64,000 nucleotides of DNA from Larimichthys crocea (Eukaryota > Chordata > Actinopteri > Sciaenidae). Below the pieces are notes generated by a model that was not told the DNA's origin, searched no databases, and saw nothing but the letters and a program-made list of their open reading frames with translations. Made by a program: the position numbers and the translations under genes. The first letter of the stretch is position 1; each line of letters starts with the position of its first letter. Below, one piece after another: positions 47,201 through 63,959 of the stretch. The stretch lies in NCBI RefSeq assembly GCF_000972845.2, contig NC_040011.1, forward strand, positions 20,862,528 through 20,926,527. Direction: 5' to 3'.

Positions 47201-50200
47201 TTAAAGACACTGTAACATCTCCCACCAACAACCTCAGTGTGAGTTGAAAAAACAGGCTTGAATCTAGACAGACTTGCATGGCTAAGAACATGGCTTGGTG
47301 TGTGTGTGGTGAATGTATGATGGACAATGATTATGACATGACAATATAGCAAGGGACTTCAGCTAGTTGCCTCAAATGTACTGGGCTATAAAATTCAGTT
47401 ATTCTGAAGGACAATATTCACAAACATCAGTACAACAAGAGGTCAACAGGTGTTATATCAGCTTGGAAATGTCCCTGAATCTCTTAAACAATATGAGAAA
47501 ATGGTTCAAAGGAAAGCCATAATGGTGAAGAGGGTCTGGGATGACCCTGCTTCTAAGTCCATGTGGAAAATCTCTGATCTCTGAGCCTGTGACTCTGGAA
47601 AAACTTGTACACTCTGTGGATGGAAGGACTCAAAATGTGTGACTTGGGGACAATGAACGTGGATTGGATCCATGTATACAGTAATAGTGTGTATAGTTGT
47701 CTCCTGTAATGTGACTGTTATATTTCACATTTTAAAAACAACAAAACAATAACATACAGGTTTTCTGGTTGTTCAAATCATCCTCAAGCCTTCTGTTGCA
47801 GATGGGTCAACATTATGAGTCAGTCTGTGGGAAACAGAGAAAGGGAGGAAGAGATGCAAATCAGATTATCAGAATCTCCCATAAATCAATATGAATGAAC
47901 TTGAACCTGTCACTTCTGTATGTTTGCAGACCCTGAGAAAGACTGAAAAGAGGAAGAATGCCTTCTTATCTCATCTTCCACATAATATGTAACATTCCTG
48001 TTTCATTTTCAAAGCAGCTATTTGAAGCTGTCTCCACAAGAAGAGCACAGGCATGACTAATCCCATTCCTGATGGCCACTTAAGTGTCCCATTAATTAAT
48101 GCCAGAGAACCAGCATGAAGTCATTGTTAATGTCCTCAAGCATTAAATGACAAAACTTAGCAACTGATTACAGTAAAATTGTGGATTAGCTTCACTCAAA
48201 GTTTTTTTTAGTGAACTTTGATGAGTGAATCTGCACAGCTGACAGCTGACCTTTGTCCTGTTAGCAACTGAGCATAGCTTCCAAGTTTGCTAACAGAAAG
48301 TTTGTGTATAAGTCAATTCTGAGATTTCCTTCAAAACACAAATAAATATGTTGAAAATAGTTGCTGAAAACACGTGAAAAGACTTTGAACGATATATTAC
48401 TGAAATGTGGAGTTAGAGGTGTAAACAGTTTTTCTCCAGTTTTCCGTCCAAGATTTTGTGGGCGGTCCTTAAAGGGCGGCTCGATGACACGCTGAGGCCA
48501 CCCTGAGCATACCCCTGCACCCCTAGCAGAGAGATAGAGATGAATTCATCTCACTCAGAGTTTCAGAGTTAGTCATGTCATTCTCTGAACTTATCTGACA
48601 CCTTTCAGTTGTTTCAAAATGTCTGCTTGACTGCTCCCACGAGTGGGCGTGACTTCAGCTCATTCAGAGGACACGCCCACCACAGTCCTGAGCCTGAGAA
48701 TTCATTTTTACCTTTAATTTCATAAACTTGTCGACATTTTTAATCATTAAAATTTGGCTGGGTGGTTAATAACACTTTTTCTTCTTCTGGTCTGACAAGC
48801 TCAGAACACATATTTATTCCTAATTTACATGAACTTTAACGGAATTTATCCAAAAGACATGTTTGTATTATTGTGTCTTCTGACTGTCCCACTTTCTGTT
48901 TGGGCTCTCCAGCTCCCTCCTGCTCTGTCTGCGCTTGTGTTCACATTTTTACACTAGATACACAGTTTTAACACAGTGTTCTCAGCAGGGTGTCTTATTT
49001 CTTAGAATATTGGTATTTAGGCAATAGAAGTTGCTTAGATAGAAGAGGCAAGCAAGTGTATGAGATGTGCGCCTCAGATCAGATCTCTGAAATGAACTCT
49101 CTGACCCAGGAGCCACACTGTGATTACCATCACCATGGCAACATTTACAGTAATTGTAGTTGGGACCACAGAACTGATTAAGATGACTTCATTATTGTAG
49201 TTTGACACATACACACACATAAACACATAAAGATTTTAAAACATTCCTCAATTCTTAAACTCAATTCAAACTTTATAATGTTCCACATCTTTTACACATT
49301 ATGAGACTTTACAGTCCCATTCAGTGTAATCAGACTCTTTCCTGCTTTTATTTCATACAAATCAAGCCAGCAATGGATTGACGCACAGTCACGTCACAGC
49401 AGGAAACCTGCTGGTTTATTAATGATAGCTGCACTCCAGTGACAGCTGCTTCACTGTCACTGTTACTGGGACACATCAAGTCCACCTGTGTTTAAGTGTG
49501 AGTCCAAAGGTCTGCTGTGTCTGTTCAGTTTAGCGCCCAGTCATTAGTAAAGCAATTCATCTTCCAGCTTACACACATTATAAACTTCTATCTACAAGCA
49601 ACTGCATTCAATCCTTGTCAGATTCATTCAACTTTTAGTCTGATTCATTCTCATTCCTACTTTTCTAACTTGGATACTCAGTTGTTATACAGATGCCATA
49701 CAGATTAGCTCACTGCCATTATTTTTAAAGGAACCTTCAAATATTCCACATTTTTCATACATGACTGATATTGTTGAACAATAAAGCATCAGTCTTTCAA
49801 CATCCACCAATGAAGCTACAATTTCTTCAGAAAATATCCTCTAGTGCAGAGTGACCATATATTTTTTATTTTGACTTTATTTATACTATAGATAGTCCAG
49901 TCAGAGAGTTTCTGTGAGAGCAGTGAAATTTTCATTAACAATACCTTAAAACAGAAAACACATCTGCAGATCTCTGAACTGTACTTGAGCTTTCATTTTT
50001 TTCATTTTCTGCTTAACATTATCTTTTGTCATTAATCTCTTTGCATGCATGTTCATGAATACAGATATGCCTATCAACACATAACCCCCTAAACTACAGC
50101 CTCTCCTACAAATGCATTAACCTTGTAAAATACTCAGTTACATCTTTCTTCTTGCCTGATAGCTGACAAAACCGAGCGTTCTTACCATTTTCCTGCCTGT

Positions 50201-50687
50201 CATTAGTGGACACATCCAAGCATGTGAAATTCAGCATGGCGAGAAAACAGAGAACAGCTGATGACATTTGGTTGGTAAGCAATGTTAAATGTGTTCGCGT
50301 TGGATATGAAGCAGAATCCAGTGGACTGCGTGTGCCCCTCAGTATGGGCTCGCCTTGGCCCCACCTTTTCTGTCTATCTGCACAGAAAGAAGCAGGCATA
50401 GTGTGTGTGTGTGACACTGTGTGAGAAGGAAAAGAGATAAAGATGTGGTGGAACCTCATCTTCAAAACACGTCTGTATACACAGCAGAAGCCTGACACTA
50501 CAGCTGTAATACATTCTCTGCTTTACGTGTAGATACTGTACATTAGATACACATCGATATAGATATAATTATGTGCATATGTCACACAAACAGTAAACAC
50601 AAACACACACACACAGTGTAGACTATAGGTTAACCTATAGCACTTATCAGTGTTGCCAGTCCGCTGGCTTATCAGAACACTAACACC

Positions 50688-50727
<40 letters not shown>

Positions 50728-52792
50728 ATCAGCACTTCTTCCCCCATGTTTTTAGGGTGTAGCAGTGATAGTACGTATCATCAGGAGTCACCACGAAACA
50801 TCTTCAAAACAGCTTATTCGTCTTGAAAAAAGCATTTCATTGATCATTTATTCCAGACTTGATGACAAAGCTGACAGTCCTGTGATACAAAAACTATTTC
50901 AGCAAAGTTTGATGAAAGTATGGCAGCCTGAAGATGGAGCTGTGTGTGAGCTTGAGTGCTGAGTACAGGCAACACTCAAAACAACTCAGCTCTTCTCCCA
51001 AAGGACTTGTAACAGGGTGAAGATTTGGATTCATAAGTTGTGGAGCACAATAACCCAAAAGTGAAGCTGAAAGATTTTCATTCCCCCCTAGGTTCATAAA
51101 CCCCATGGACATGGACCAAACTAAAAGTCAAATACATTTTTCTCAACAAAGGTTTCTGCCATTTTAGGTAGTTTTTATCACACTGATCTATGTTGAAGTG
51201 TTCATTTTCCTGACAAATTTGGTTTTAATTGGTTACTTGATGCCATAAATTGATGGTTTGATGTCACGATTGACAGCTTAGCTTGGATACTGTGGATTTA
51301 ACCCAGAACCCAAATGTTTGTTGGAACCAACCAAACATTGTTGATGCCCAAACATTGTCCAAATCTTATTTAATTAAATTCAGTCAAGATGTATTATTAC
51401 TACACTAAGAAAAACCCAAATTTACAATGACAATAGACATTTTTTTTTAATTTAACTTTTGTGATTGTTCATTTGCTATAAATTTCACAGACATGTAATT
51501 AAAACAACAAATTTCTCATTCTTAATATATAAAAATAAGATCAAATAAGATTTTGCATACAGTGACGAACCAACAGACAGCTCTGCTGAGATCTTTTTGT
51601 GTCTTTTGGTCTTGGTTTAGTCTCATAGCTTTAATCAAATCCAGTCAATCAAACCCTCTGTACGATACCTGCTCAGCCCCACACAGCAGACACACACAGT
51701 TAGAGAGTAGCTGGTGAACATAGTGGAGCATTTAGCAGCTAAAGAGACAGATGTTTCCCTCAGGAGCTGGTGGAGACCAAAAGGAATTAATATTGACTTA
51801 CATTAATCAGATGACACAAACACATTTCCAAATCAATGATTGCTCTGTGCCTGCTGCTTGAGCTTCTGATTTAGAGCGTTCACACTGCCTCCAAGTTTCA
51901 AAATAAAAGAATGCAGCTTCGAGCCAGCAGTAGATCTATATATTATTGAAGACAATACTGATTCATAAAATGTGTTTGTTGTTTGTCTACGGTATATATT
52001 GCCACTTGCCAACATATTTATTTATATTCAGTTATTATTGCTAATAATTGGGAGTCAAGGGAGCTACAGCAGTGATATATTTGATCTGTGTTTTTTTTTT
52101 GAAAAGCTTCTTTCTTCTCCATTTTTAGTACTGATTGTATCTCTGTCTCAACCCTCTTTCCTCCCCTTCTCATGTAAGGTTATTAAAGTTTGTTTTTCAG
52201 ACTGAATACCTCAGGGAGTACACGAGAGGAGGGATGAGAGAGTGTCTCTAAACACTGGGTTATCTATTTTGCTGATCAAAATCATAACACTGGATTTATT
52301 TATTTTTTCAGATATCTTTCTTATGTGTTCTTATTCTTTCTGAACATGTGTGGAATAAGCATGTTTTCAAATGCAATTAAAATGTCATGAAGGCCAGGCT
52401 ACAAATGCAAGATAAACTGTGGTGGTTATGTATTAGTAGAGTGGAAAGTTCCCATGGGTGGAGATATATTTACCCTCAAGTCCGGTCTACATCCTAAGTC
52501 AAGTCGACAGTTTGACTCCTCTCATCTAACCATGACCAAAACCTTCACCTCTTCCTAACTCTATTATTTTAACCTTGTTCATGAAGCTTCACTGTCACCT
52601 ACCTGTCACATGTCTTGGCTGATTTTCATGTCGAAAGAATCCGATCTACACACTGCCCACAACATGTACAGTATGTTCATGGTTCTTAAGACTGTGTTAA
52701 ATATTCATTAGGGATACATTATGCAGTCATGTAACCCGGCTGTCCGTGTCAACAGTAAAACATTTCCTGTTTTGGAACCTGAGAGTAAGGGG

Positions 52793-52800
<8 letters not shown>

Positions 52801-52833
<33 letters not shown>
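52801..52833. repeat. (AC)n microsatellite
   Basis: About 16 uninterrupted AC units. Confidence 0.95.
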
Positions 52834-52838
<5 letters not shown>

Positions 52839-53004
52839 GTGAGCATACACTATGACTGAGCTGCTTTCAGTGCAGCATGCATGCGTACACAGCATAGTAT
52901 CATTGGGTTGGACAGCTTAGTTCCTGTCTTATTCTAACTGCTATAAGAGTGCACAAAAGATGTCAGACTATTGGCATACAGTTTACACCCCATGATAACA
53001 CTGC

Positions 53005-53375
53005 TTGCAACAATGCTGTGAATTTAGGACATTTTAACATGGGGACTTATGGAGATGGATGACTAATTTCTGTAGCCAGCCTCAAGTGGATGTTTGAGGA
53101 ACTGTTTTTCTTTGGCACTTCTGCATTGGCTTTATTTTGTAGCCGCAGAGGTTGCCACTTGCATAGACAGGGTGTAATAGATGATGTCATAGAAGGCTTG
53201 TTTAAGCACCCAGGCGTCATTCAGCCTGCCATAAGTCCACCGGTTATCCACGTCAGGCTGATTTTTAGGCAGCATAGCCAATATGGCGCCAAGCAGCACC
53301 ACGGATTTTGAGCATCAAAGCTGCTCTTCAGAAACCTGTGGGTGTCACACATACACCGTCCATTCTTTGTACCAG
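53005..53375. mobile_element. MITE-like repeat, copy F, composite of two orientations
   Basis: 53029-53160 matches the family in direct orientation (GGGGACTTATGGAGATGGAT, AGCCAGCCTCAAGTGGATG). 53200-53375 matches in reverse (CTGCTCTTCAGAAACCTGTG and the CCGTCCATTCTTTGTACC end). It may be a full element, whose two ends look this way, or two fragments joined. Confidence 0.6.
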
Positions 53376-53955
53376 CAGAGCTCGACCAAAACACGATAGC
53401 TGCAGCAAAAAAAATTCAACCTGGCTCAATTTTTGCTGCAACACAATGCACGTCATCTGGCATGCTGCTGCGTTGGCCAATCAAAAGCACACATTTCTGG
53501 TATAGTACTTAACAGGATTTCATTTATCTTGATTATCAACACTTCCAGAGAACCTGTTAGAATACAATAAACTGTATTTTGTACTGTAGGTTTTGTGTCT
53601 GAAAAACCTTCAAATGAATGGATCTGTTACTCAAACTGCACTTCATGGACTGGATCTGAAACAACATGACCCCACCGGTTCGTGAGCAGTAAGATCTGTA
53701 GTATCTGCCCTCTGCTGACAGGTCGAGAACCAGTCTATTACCTGTCCATTATAGGTCCAAACCAGTTTAGAAGGGACATTTATTCTTAATACACCACCTT
53801 ATATGGGTTGTTAAGTGATTTACAGCAGGTTTTGCTTTGCATGACACTCAACAATTAACTACAAAATGTGTGTTATGCCAAACTGTTGTCCATGAACATG
53901 AAAGAATGAATATACAGATGCAGTCTGACGCTGAGAGGAGGGTAGTTGGCGAATG

Positions 53956-53958
<3 letters not shown>

Positions 53959-54001
<43 letters not shown>
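53959..54001. repeat. (CA)n microsatellite
   Basis: About 21 uninterrupted CA units; nearby open frames are translated microsatellite. Confidence 0.95.
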
Positions 54002-54005
<4 letters not shown>

Positions 54006-54924
54006 CTCTCTCCCTGACACGCACTCACAGCTTAAAGAGGCAAAGAGCTGAAAGAAGCAGAGAGATGACTCAGCATAATCGTGACCTCGACAGAATTGCC
54101 AACCAGTGACGCTTGTGTGTGTGCGTGTTCAGTGATTTATAGGTGCACCTCACAAATATTAAAGTAAAGGAGAGGTACAGAGAAGGAGGGATGAGTGTGT
54201 GTGTGAAGGGGTGGCGTGTTTGGGTGCAGTCATTACGTCAGAGAACTCTGACATCACAGGGATCAGGAATAGTTTGCATGCGTCACGACAGAGAGGAGGT
54301 GACACCACTGACTGTAGTGATGCAGTGGAGTGAGTGTGTAAAAAAGTCACATTGTGTGTTCTGTTCAAGTGTATAAAGTGTAAGATTATAAACTTAACAC
54401 AAGTAATATTTAATGCAGGAGTTTTTGATTTAATGAAAGTATGAGATGTTCCTCTTCATTTGTCTTCTCCCTCATTTCATTTGTCACCTCTGTGTGCTTG
54501 AAAGAAGGTTGTACAAACTATGAATAGTATTATGGCTATTATTAGTAAGGTCATGCAATTCAGCATATATTGATTGCTTTATACAGATGAATTGTGAGTC
54601 AGCTATCATGGGTGCAGTCTGTACTCAGCTTCCTCTCTTTCTTGTGGAAAAATTTGGACTGTTGGTCCAAAATGTAAATCTATTGTGCTCAATCCACTCA
54701 CTCCATAATGTGAAAGGTCATTTTAGGTCAGTGCAACAAACCAAAGTGCTAAATCCTTTAAAACCACGGGCAGTCACTCTTGTCCCAAATGCTCACACAC
54801 CTGCCCAGTGTACCCAGACAGCGACTAAGAATCAAAGTAAACTATTCAGCATGTTCAGCAAAGTTCAGCCTGTAGAGAGCCAAGCCAGCAGCCAGCTTAG
54901 CTGAGGAACCCTTCTTGTTCACAC

Positions 54925-55340
54925 TAGCCAGCTGACAAAGATGTGGATCATTGGCAGGCCTATGATCAGGGGAATAGGTACTCAAACAAGTCATCTATAA
55001 CGGTACCCACCTGTTAATTAAAGTGTCCACGCTCTTAATCCTGCATAACTTTAAGCCTTAATATGATCTGAACAGGTGAGTTGTATATAAATTCACCCAC
55101 AGTACAGTTGTCATGAACGGGGAAATTAGCTACAGAGACCAAAAGTGTTTTTTGTACCAGGCTGTAAACATGTTTATTTCTGCTGTGAAGTTGGACATTT
55201 GAACATGGGGACTTATGGAGACTGACTCACTACTGGAGCCAGCCTCAAGTGGACGTTTGAGGAACTGCAGTTTTTGCCACTTCCAAATTGGCGTCACTGC
55301 CACTTGGTTACACTCAACAATCTAGCTGTGTCAAGCAGAC
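54925..55340 (+). mobile_element. MITE-like interspersed repeat, copy G
   Basis: More than 300 bp of close match to copy D at 25260-25640 in the same orientation, including TTGTATATAAATTCACCC and AAGTTGGACATTTGAACATG. Confidence 0.75.
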
Positions 55341-58300
55341 AGTCTTCACTAAAACTTCTTGAACACTTGATAAATGAGTTCCTTAGCCTGTCTTTTGTTT
55401 TTTCCAGCAAATGTCTATGAGCAACAGTGTCTCAGAACAAGACCAGCTCTTTCAGGTGTGCTGATATTAAGAAAACAATAGGGAATATAACGTCATCAAC
55501 AACACGTCAGACATGTGACCTGTACACCATCCGCCAATCTAGCTAGATACTCTCATCCCCATTCAAATCTGTCTACCTCCATTAAAATGAACTTTTAACG
55601 TGGTTTGTAAACCCTGACTTGGAGGATAATGCTGATGTAAGCTTTTACTATAAGAGTTTACCTGATCAAGTAACTTTATAGAACTTTATAGTGTAGTGTC
55701 AAAGTTATTCACCATTGCTCTCCTCTGTGTAAATGTAACTACATTAGTTGTCAGATCCCATGTTGTTACGCTGAACATCCTTCGTCATTGCACAAAATTA
55801 GCACCAGCCACCAGCCAAATGCAGGTAAAAATGTCTTTTGTATGTGCCGTCAACAACTACAAGATGACAAATGACCAGTGATGGGTAATGACAGCTAAAG
55901 TTACCACAGCGACCGTAGACAGTCAGTAGGAGTTAGGTACGATAGCCTCCAAAAATAGAGGCACTGCCATTCCTTATGAACTAAGCAAAGAATGCTTTGT
56001 GTCTCTGCTGAGCTGGACTGCTTTGTGTGTGTGTGCTGTTGTCATCTCAGCTATGACTCACACTATTATTTTCTTAAAAGACTATTAACAGACCTCAGAA
56101 CCCACAGAAACATCGTGTTCATCACCATAATCTGAAACATCTAACGAACACACACACATACACACACACACACACACATATACATATATGTATATACGTA
56201 TGAACGGTGATGTAGCTACAGACTGAAATGCTTTCAAACAGTGATGTAAGAGCTTAGATTGGGGAGAAAAAGTGTCAGATAGTCAGTGACTTCTTCACTG
56301 TCTGCTGACATCAGATTAGAGCAGTTCAACAAGTCTCAAACGACGTCATGCCAGTCTTATACCAAGTCAGTTCATAGACTGAAGGACGTTGGAGTCTCTG
56401 TGGCATTTCTTTAGGTTGGTAATATATTCGATATGCAGGCAGCTTATATCATCTTATTCTAGATAAATCTCCATCAGCATTAATAATGGACAATAACAAG
56501 GTACTATAGCACAGAAATCGTTGAAGTAGTTTAGGAAGTGTCTCCAAAACTTTGCTCATCCACAAGACAGTTCTGGCAGTCGTTTTTCTATTTCAAACGT
56601 CCCTCTCGTTACGCATCTTCTTGAATAACTAAATGTAACACGGCTTTATAAAAGATGTTTGTCTATGTTTATTGTATTTATGTAAAAATGATACAAATAC
56701 TGATGCCAGGTGTTGTGATAGACATAAAAAGACACCCATGGTCCTCTTGGGTCAAATGAAGATTTGAAATCCAACTAGGCCTTTAAAAATTTCCCTGAAT
56801 CCTTCACATGTTAAAAGTGTGAATCACTGCAGAGTGACACTATTCGTATTCTTTGTCTTAATGTTTGGCACTGTGTGACTGATCTGAATGAAAGTCCTTA
56901 TTCTCACAGTGTTTGTGTCTGTTCCTACAGTCCAAAGCATCTCAGGTGAACTGAAAACATTCTGTAGATGTGTTTTCTTTCTGGCTGTCAAGGTTTTACC
57001 CTTGCTTTCCACTCAGTGCAGACACAACATGGCCATCATGATCAAACGGAAATAAGCTGGTTTAATAAAATAATGGAAAAATGTATTACCACTACAGAAA
57101 TCTGGAGTAATTATCATTAAATGTCTTCTTGCACTGTTCAAACAATGAATCTCTGAATAAAACAAACAATCCACATGTGAAGACTTATAAATATAATATG
57201 TCATGGATCTCCTTCTTTTCCTTGCCCTACATTATGTATCAGATATCCCACAGTAAGCCATATTATGTGTCCATATCTTATGTTATGTGGATGTTTTGAC
57301 TAATCACTTTATTTTAGATGAGAGGTTTGGTGTGGAAGATGTGCATAAACATGTAAAACAACAGAACACACAACACACTAACCCTTACATCAGTTCACAT
57401 TTCTGTGCATGAATTCACATCAACAATAACGTCTCAGGGTCTCATATGATAAATATTTGTCGGACTTCCTGTGGATTGCTGGGAACTTTGCAGACTCTAC
57501 ATTCCATAAGAGGCGAAATGCATGCAGCTGTCTGCAGCTTCGTATGGTCTAATCACAGAAGACTCGGTGGAAATCAACAGTGGTATCCAAAGCTCTTTCG
57601 TGGACCTGCTTGAGTGATCTACACTCGAACGCTGCTCAGCTGTCACTGGTCTTTAGCTGATCTTTATAGCTGTGCGTAATTTACGGTCCTCCAGCTCACA
57701 GAAGACGCCACTGGAAAATATTTCACCCTTCCTCTGCTGTCCCTGTCAGCTCCTATAAACATCTCAATACTTTCATTCAATCACATGGCGAGCCTATTAG
57801 AATTCGGCTCACACAAAATCCTTTCAGCACCATCCAATAATTGAATGTCTCCTACCTTTGGCACGCAACTGGCCACCCGATGTGCGCTTTGTTTTGGTGG
57901 AAGACTTCAGATAACAAAGTTTAGGACAGTGATGAGGAGATACTGGATGATCAAATGATGCCGAATTAAGCAATAGGCTCCACACATTCCCATCATCTGT
58001 TTGGTTTCGTTGTATTCTGTCAGTGTCCCCTCCGACAAGTCAGAAAACATTTAAATCCGAGAGTTTTCTTCGGAGTTTGGCGTGTCATTTCTCATACAGG
58101 ATCCAGGACGTACATCAGGTCTAAACTATACCGTACACATACCGTAACGCTGATTCACTGCATCATCCTCCCCACCCAGTCAATAACAAAACCACACCGT
58201 CACGTTCATGCGTGCGGGCACACCGCAAGGAGAAACGCTCTGTTCATTGCGCCAACGCTGAGCACACAGTGAGACCTTATCTGGATGCTGAAGGTTAAAT

Positions 58301-58366
58301 ACTTAATGAGCCAGTAAATTAAGCTGATTGGTCCACATGCACCACAAAACAGTGAGATGTAGCCGG

Positions 58367-58455
58367 GATATTCACCTTCACTCAAGCAGACAGGGTCCAC
58401 ACACAGCCGGTCCTCTCCGGTGATCCTGCTCCTGCTGCCGCTGAGATGCTGTCCC
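58367..58455 (-). other. Candidate rell2 5' exon with a short upstream open frame
   Basis: On the minus strand, ATG in a good context (GCAGCAATGG) opens MGQHLSGSRSRITGEDR and runs to a donor-like AAG|GTGAAT at about 58366. The area is more CpG-rich than the surroundings. It faces the trappc11 5' end across about 1 kb and is the best candidate for the rell2 first exon, because the rell2 coding start follows an acceptor-like TTTATAG. Joined to that acceptor (46518), this frame would close at a TGA overlapping the rell2 ATG. The splice is inferred, not proven; it could also be a first exon of an unseen gene. Confidence 0.35.
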
Positions 58456-59014
58456 ATTGCTGCAGCCTCCTCCGTGTCCTCTGGCCGGAGGAACAGGAGT
58501 ATGCGACGGTCTGCTGAGGAGGGCAGAATGACAGGAAGCTGGGAGGCATGTGCCTGTCTGTCTGCGCCATAGACTCCTGCTGCAAGTTTGAATTTAACCT
58601 CTGTTCATCCAGAGAGTCAGCTGAGCTCCACGGCCTGAAACATGCTGTGTGTTTATGTTTTATTCATAGGCTTCACCCTCCACACATCCAAGTATCTGCA
58701 GCACACAGTGTGCACAGTACATGCATTGCATGTATGATTAAAGTCCATGATTATCTATGTGATATAAGGTCACTACAATAAAAATAATAATTACATTTCG
58801 GGGTACAGTGTCATAACTCCAAAACAAACCGTAGATGTTAGCATGTTTTTATCTATAATTAGTGTATTCGTATATTTTGAATGGCGTCAGAGGACAAGGG
58901 GGCACCGAGTACTCTGAGGCCAACAAATCCTCACATCAGATACCAACACTATCAGAGGATTGACTGAAAGCTTTCATCTTGAATTTGTCGCCACTGTGTG
59001 GCAATGCCAACCCA

Positions 59015-59057
59015 TCCTATTCTATTATATTCTATTCTATTCTATTCTATTCTATTC
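59015..59057. repeat. (ATTCT)n pentanucleotide repeat
   Basis: About seven TATTC/ATTCT units between the two divergent promoters. Confidence 0.9.
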
Positions 59058-59299
59058 TTATGCCTAAAGATGTGACTCCAAATCTACCAGGTGATAATAT
59101 ATAATATATGGTGACACTTCCAGCACCAGTGTTTATTTCTCCTGTACTGCATCCTGACATGCCAGCTTTGTTTCTTTAGGATGCAGTGTTCAGAGACATT
59201 GATATACTTATCATAATTATTATGAAGATGAATTTTTCCTCGCCTGTTAAAAATCATTCGCGTGGTAATTCGCGCATATTAAAATTTATGGGCTTGCGC

Positions 59300-59643
59300 C
59301 TTTATTCTGAAAAGTCGAACCGGAAGTATTATCCAAGTTCTGCCACAGGTAGCTAACTAGCCAGTTTGCTTTCGCTTCAGCAACAGCTGCTCCATATTTA
59401 GATACAGATATAGATATTAGCGCTGACTCTGGGCCTCTGCCGGCGGACACAGCGGAGAGCAGCCGCCGCACGGTGAGCAGCGCTCGGACTGGGCTGCAGC
59501 TGAACGCGCTGACGGGTTTGACGGTTCTTCCAGAGCTCGCCCAGCAGCTCAGCTAACTGTTCACCTTGATAGACTAAAGCTGACCCAGCCCCGTTAGCTG
59601 GACCCGACACCTTCACCGGTTCATGTGAAGTGATGCAACTGAG
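59300..59643 (+). promoter_or_regulatory. trappc11: CpG-rich trappc11 promoter and non-coding exon 1
   Basis: CpG density rises sharply (GCCGCCGCACGGTGAGCAGC, AACGCGCTGACGGG). A donor-like CTGAG|GTATGT follows at 59643/59644. The coding exon begins after GTGAAG at about 60816, so exon 1 is probably non-coding. ATG at 59633 would, if spliced to 60817, give an eight-codon upstream frame ending before the real start, and ATGTGA at 59623 is a start-stop. These are inferred, as transcript ends are not visible. Confidence 0.5.
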
Positions 59644-60119
59644 GTATGTGGCTGTTTATTGTACCCACGAGTCAGAACGTGTCGTTATTTTATTTTAATT
59701 ACTCAGGATGCTAACAGGCAGCAGCCAGGAGCGTTAGCCGATATCTCACTTCCGCTTTCTGTGTTCGTGTTTTCTCTTGGCTGGCATGAACCGAAGAGAA
59801 AACAACAACATGTCAGCCGCTTTGTCAACGTGCTGTACTTTAATGTATCAGTGAGACACGTCTCCGTGTGAAGAAACGGGAGCGAGCTCCAGCCTGAAGC
59901 ATGTAAACACCGAGCTGTCACTGCGAGCAGCTGTTAGCCGGTGCTAGCCTCAGGTCTTGTGACTTGCAGGTTGTCTCGCACAGACTGTCTGTCCATGCTC
60001 AGCACAGCTGGCTTTTATTTTGGAAATCCACAGTGACGCCCACCTGACATCCTGCACTGCACTACTGTCATGTCAACAAGTTCATGTAAAGTCATTTCTG
60101 TTCCCAAACAGAAACACAA

Positions 60120-60700
60120 TAGATTAGATTAGATTTACTTTATTCATCCCACCACAGGGAAGTGTACTTGTTACAGCAGCAGAGGAAAGTGTAGCACGCA
60201 CTACAGACTTAGAAAAGGCAAAAAACAAACACAATAAAGAGACAGAAATATGTATAACCTACACAATAAACACGAAAAACAATCAACCTTCAAAACCGTA
60301 CCGAGGATAAAAGTGTCATGATATATAAAAAGAGTATTGTAATGTAAAGTGACCTTAGTGTGAGAAATATTGCAAAGTAAGTGACCATGATACAAATAAT
60401 AATATTATTGCAAGAGCAGTGACCATAATATAAATAATTTTACAAAAGTAAGTGACCATGCTATATATAATAACTGCAAGTATATTAAAATAAAGTAGAC
60501 TTTCAATGAGACATGAACAGGAGACTACAACATGATCAGGTGGTGCAGGTGTTGTAGAGTCTGACAGCAGCAGGGATGAAGGACCTGCGGAACCTCTCCT
60601 AGCTGTCTGCTGCTGAAGGAGCTGCTCAGAGACCCCACAGTGTCATGTAGGGGGTGACACTGTGGCGTCCCTGAGCAGCTCCTTCAACAATAGAAAGTCA
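60120..60700. mobile_element. LINE-derived repeat in trappc11 intron 1
   Basis: ATTTACTTTATTCATCCCAC at the left and ACAGCAGCAGGGATGAAGGA near the right are words of a common fish LINE 3' region read antisense. The right end carries a tight inverted duplication (60614-60686). Confidence 0.65.
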
Positions 60701-60841
60701 TCACAAGCATTCTTGCTCATTTTAAAAACATTCTTATCTTAGTGCACAGGAATATTCCAGAGTATTTCTTCTCTAATAATCTTACAGATGTTTCTCTGTC
60801 GCTCTGTCTTGTGAAGGTACATCCATTCTTGAACCGTCACG

Positions 60842-63959
<3,118 letters not shown>

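Larger units (their letters stand above)
46520..58360. other. Probable long 5' intron of rell2 with scattered repeats
   Basis: I see no convincing coding exon on either strand. It holds repeat pieces at 47085-47200, 51660-51780, 53000-53375 and 54925-55340, plus several CA microsatellites (50694-50725, 52801-52833, 53959-54001). If the candidate exon at 58.4 kb belongs to rell2, all of this is intron. Confidence 0.45.

Noticed and set aside
17904..54001. CA/GT tracts considered as CRISPR-like or other regular repeats
   Set aside because: They are plain dinucleotide microsatellites with no spacers.
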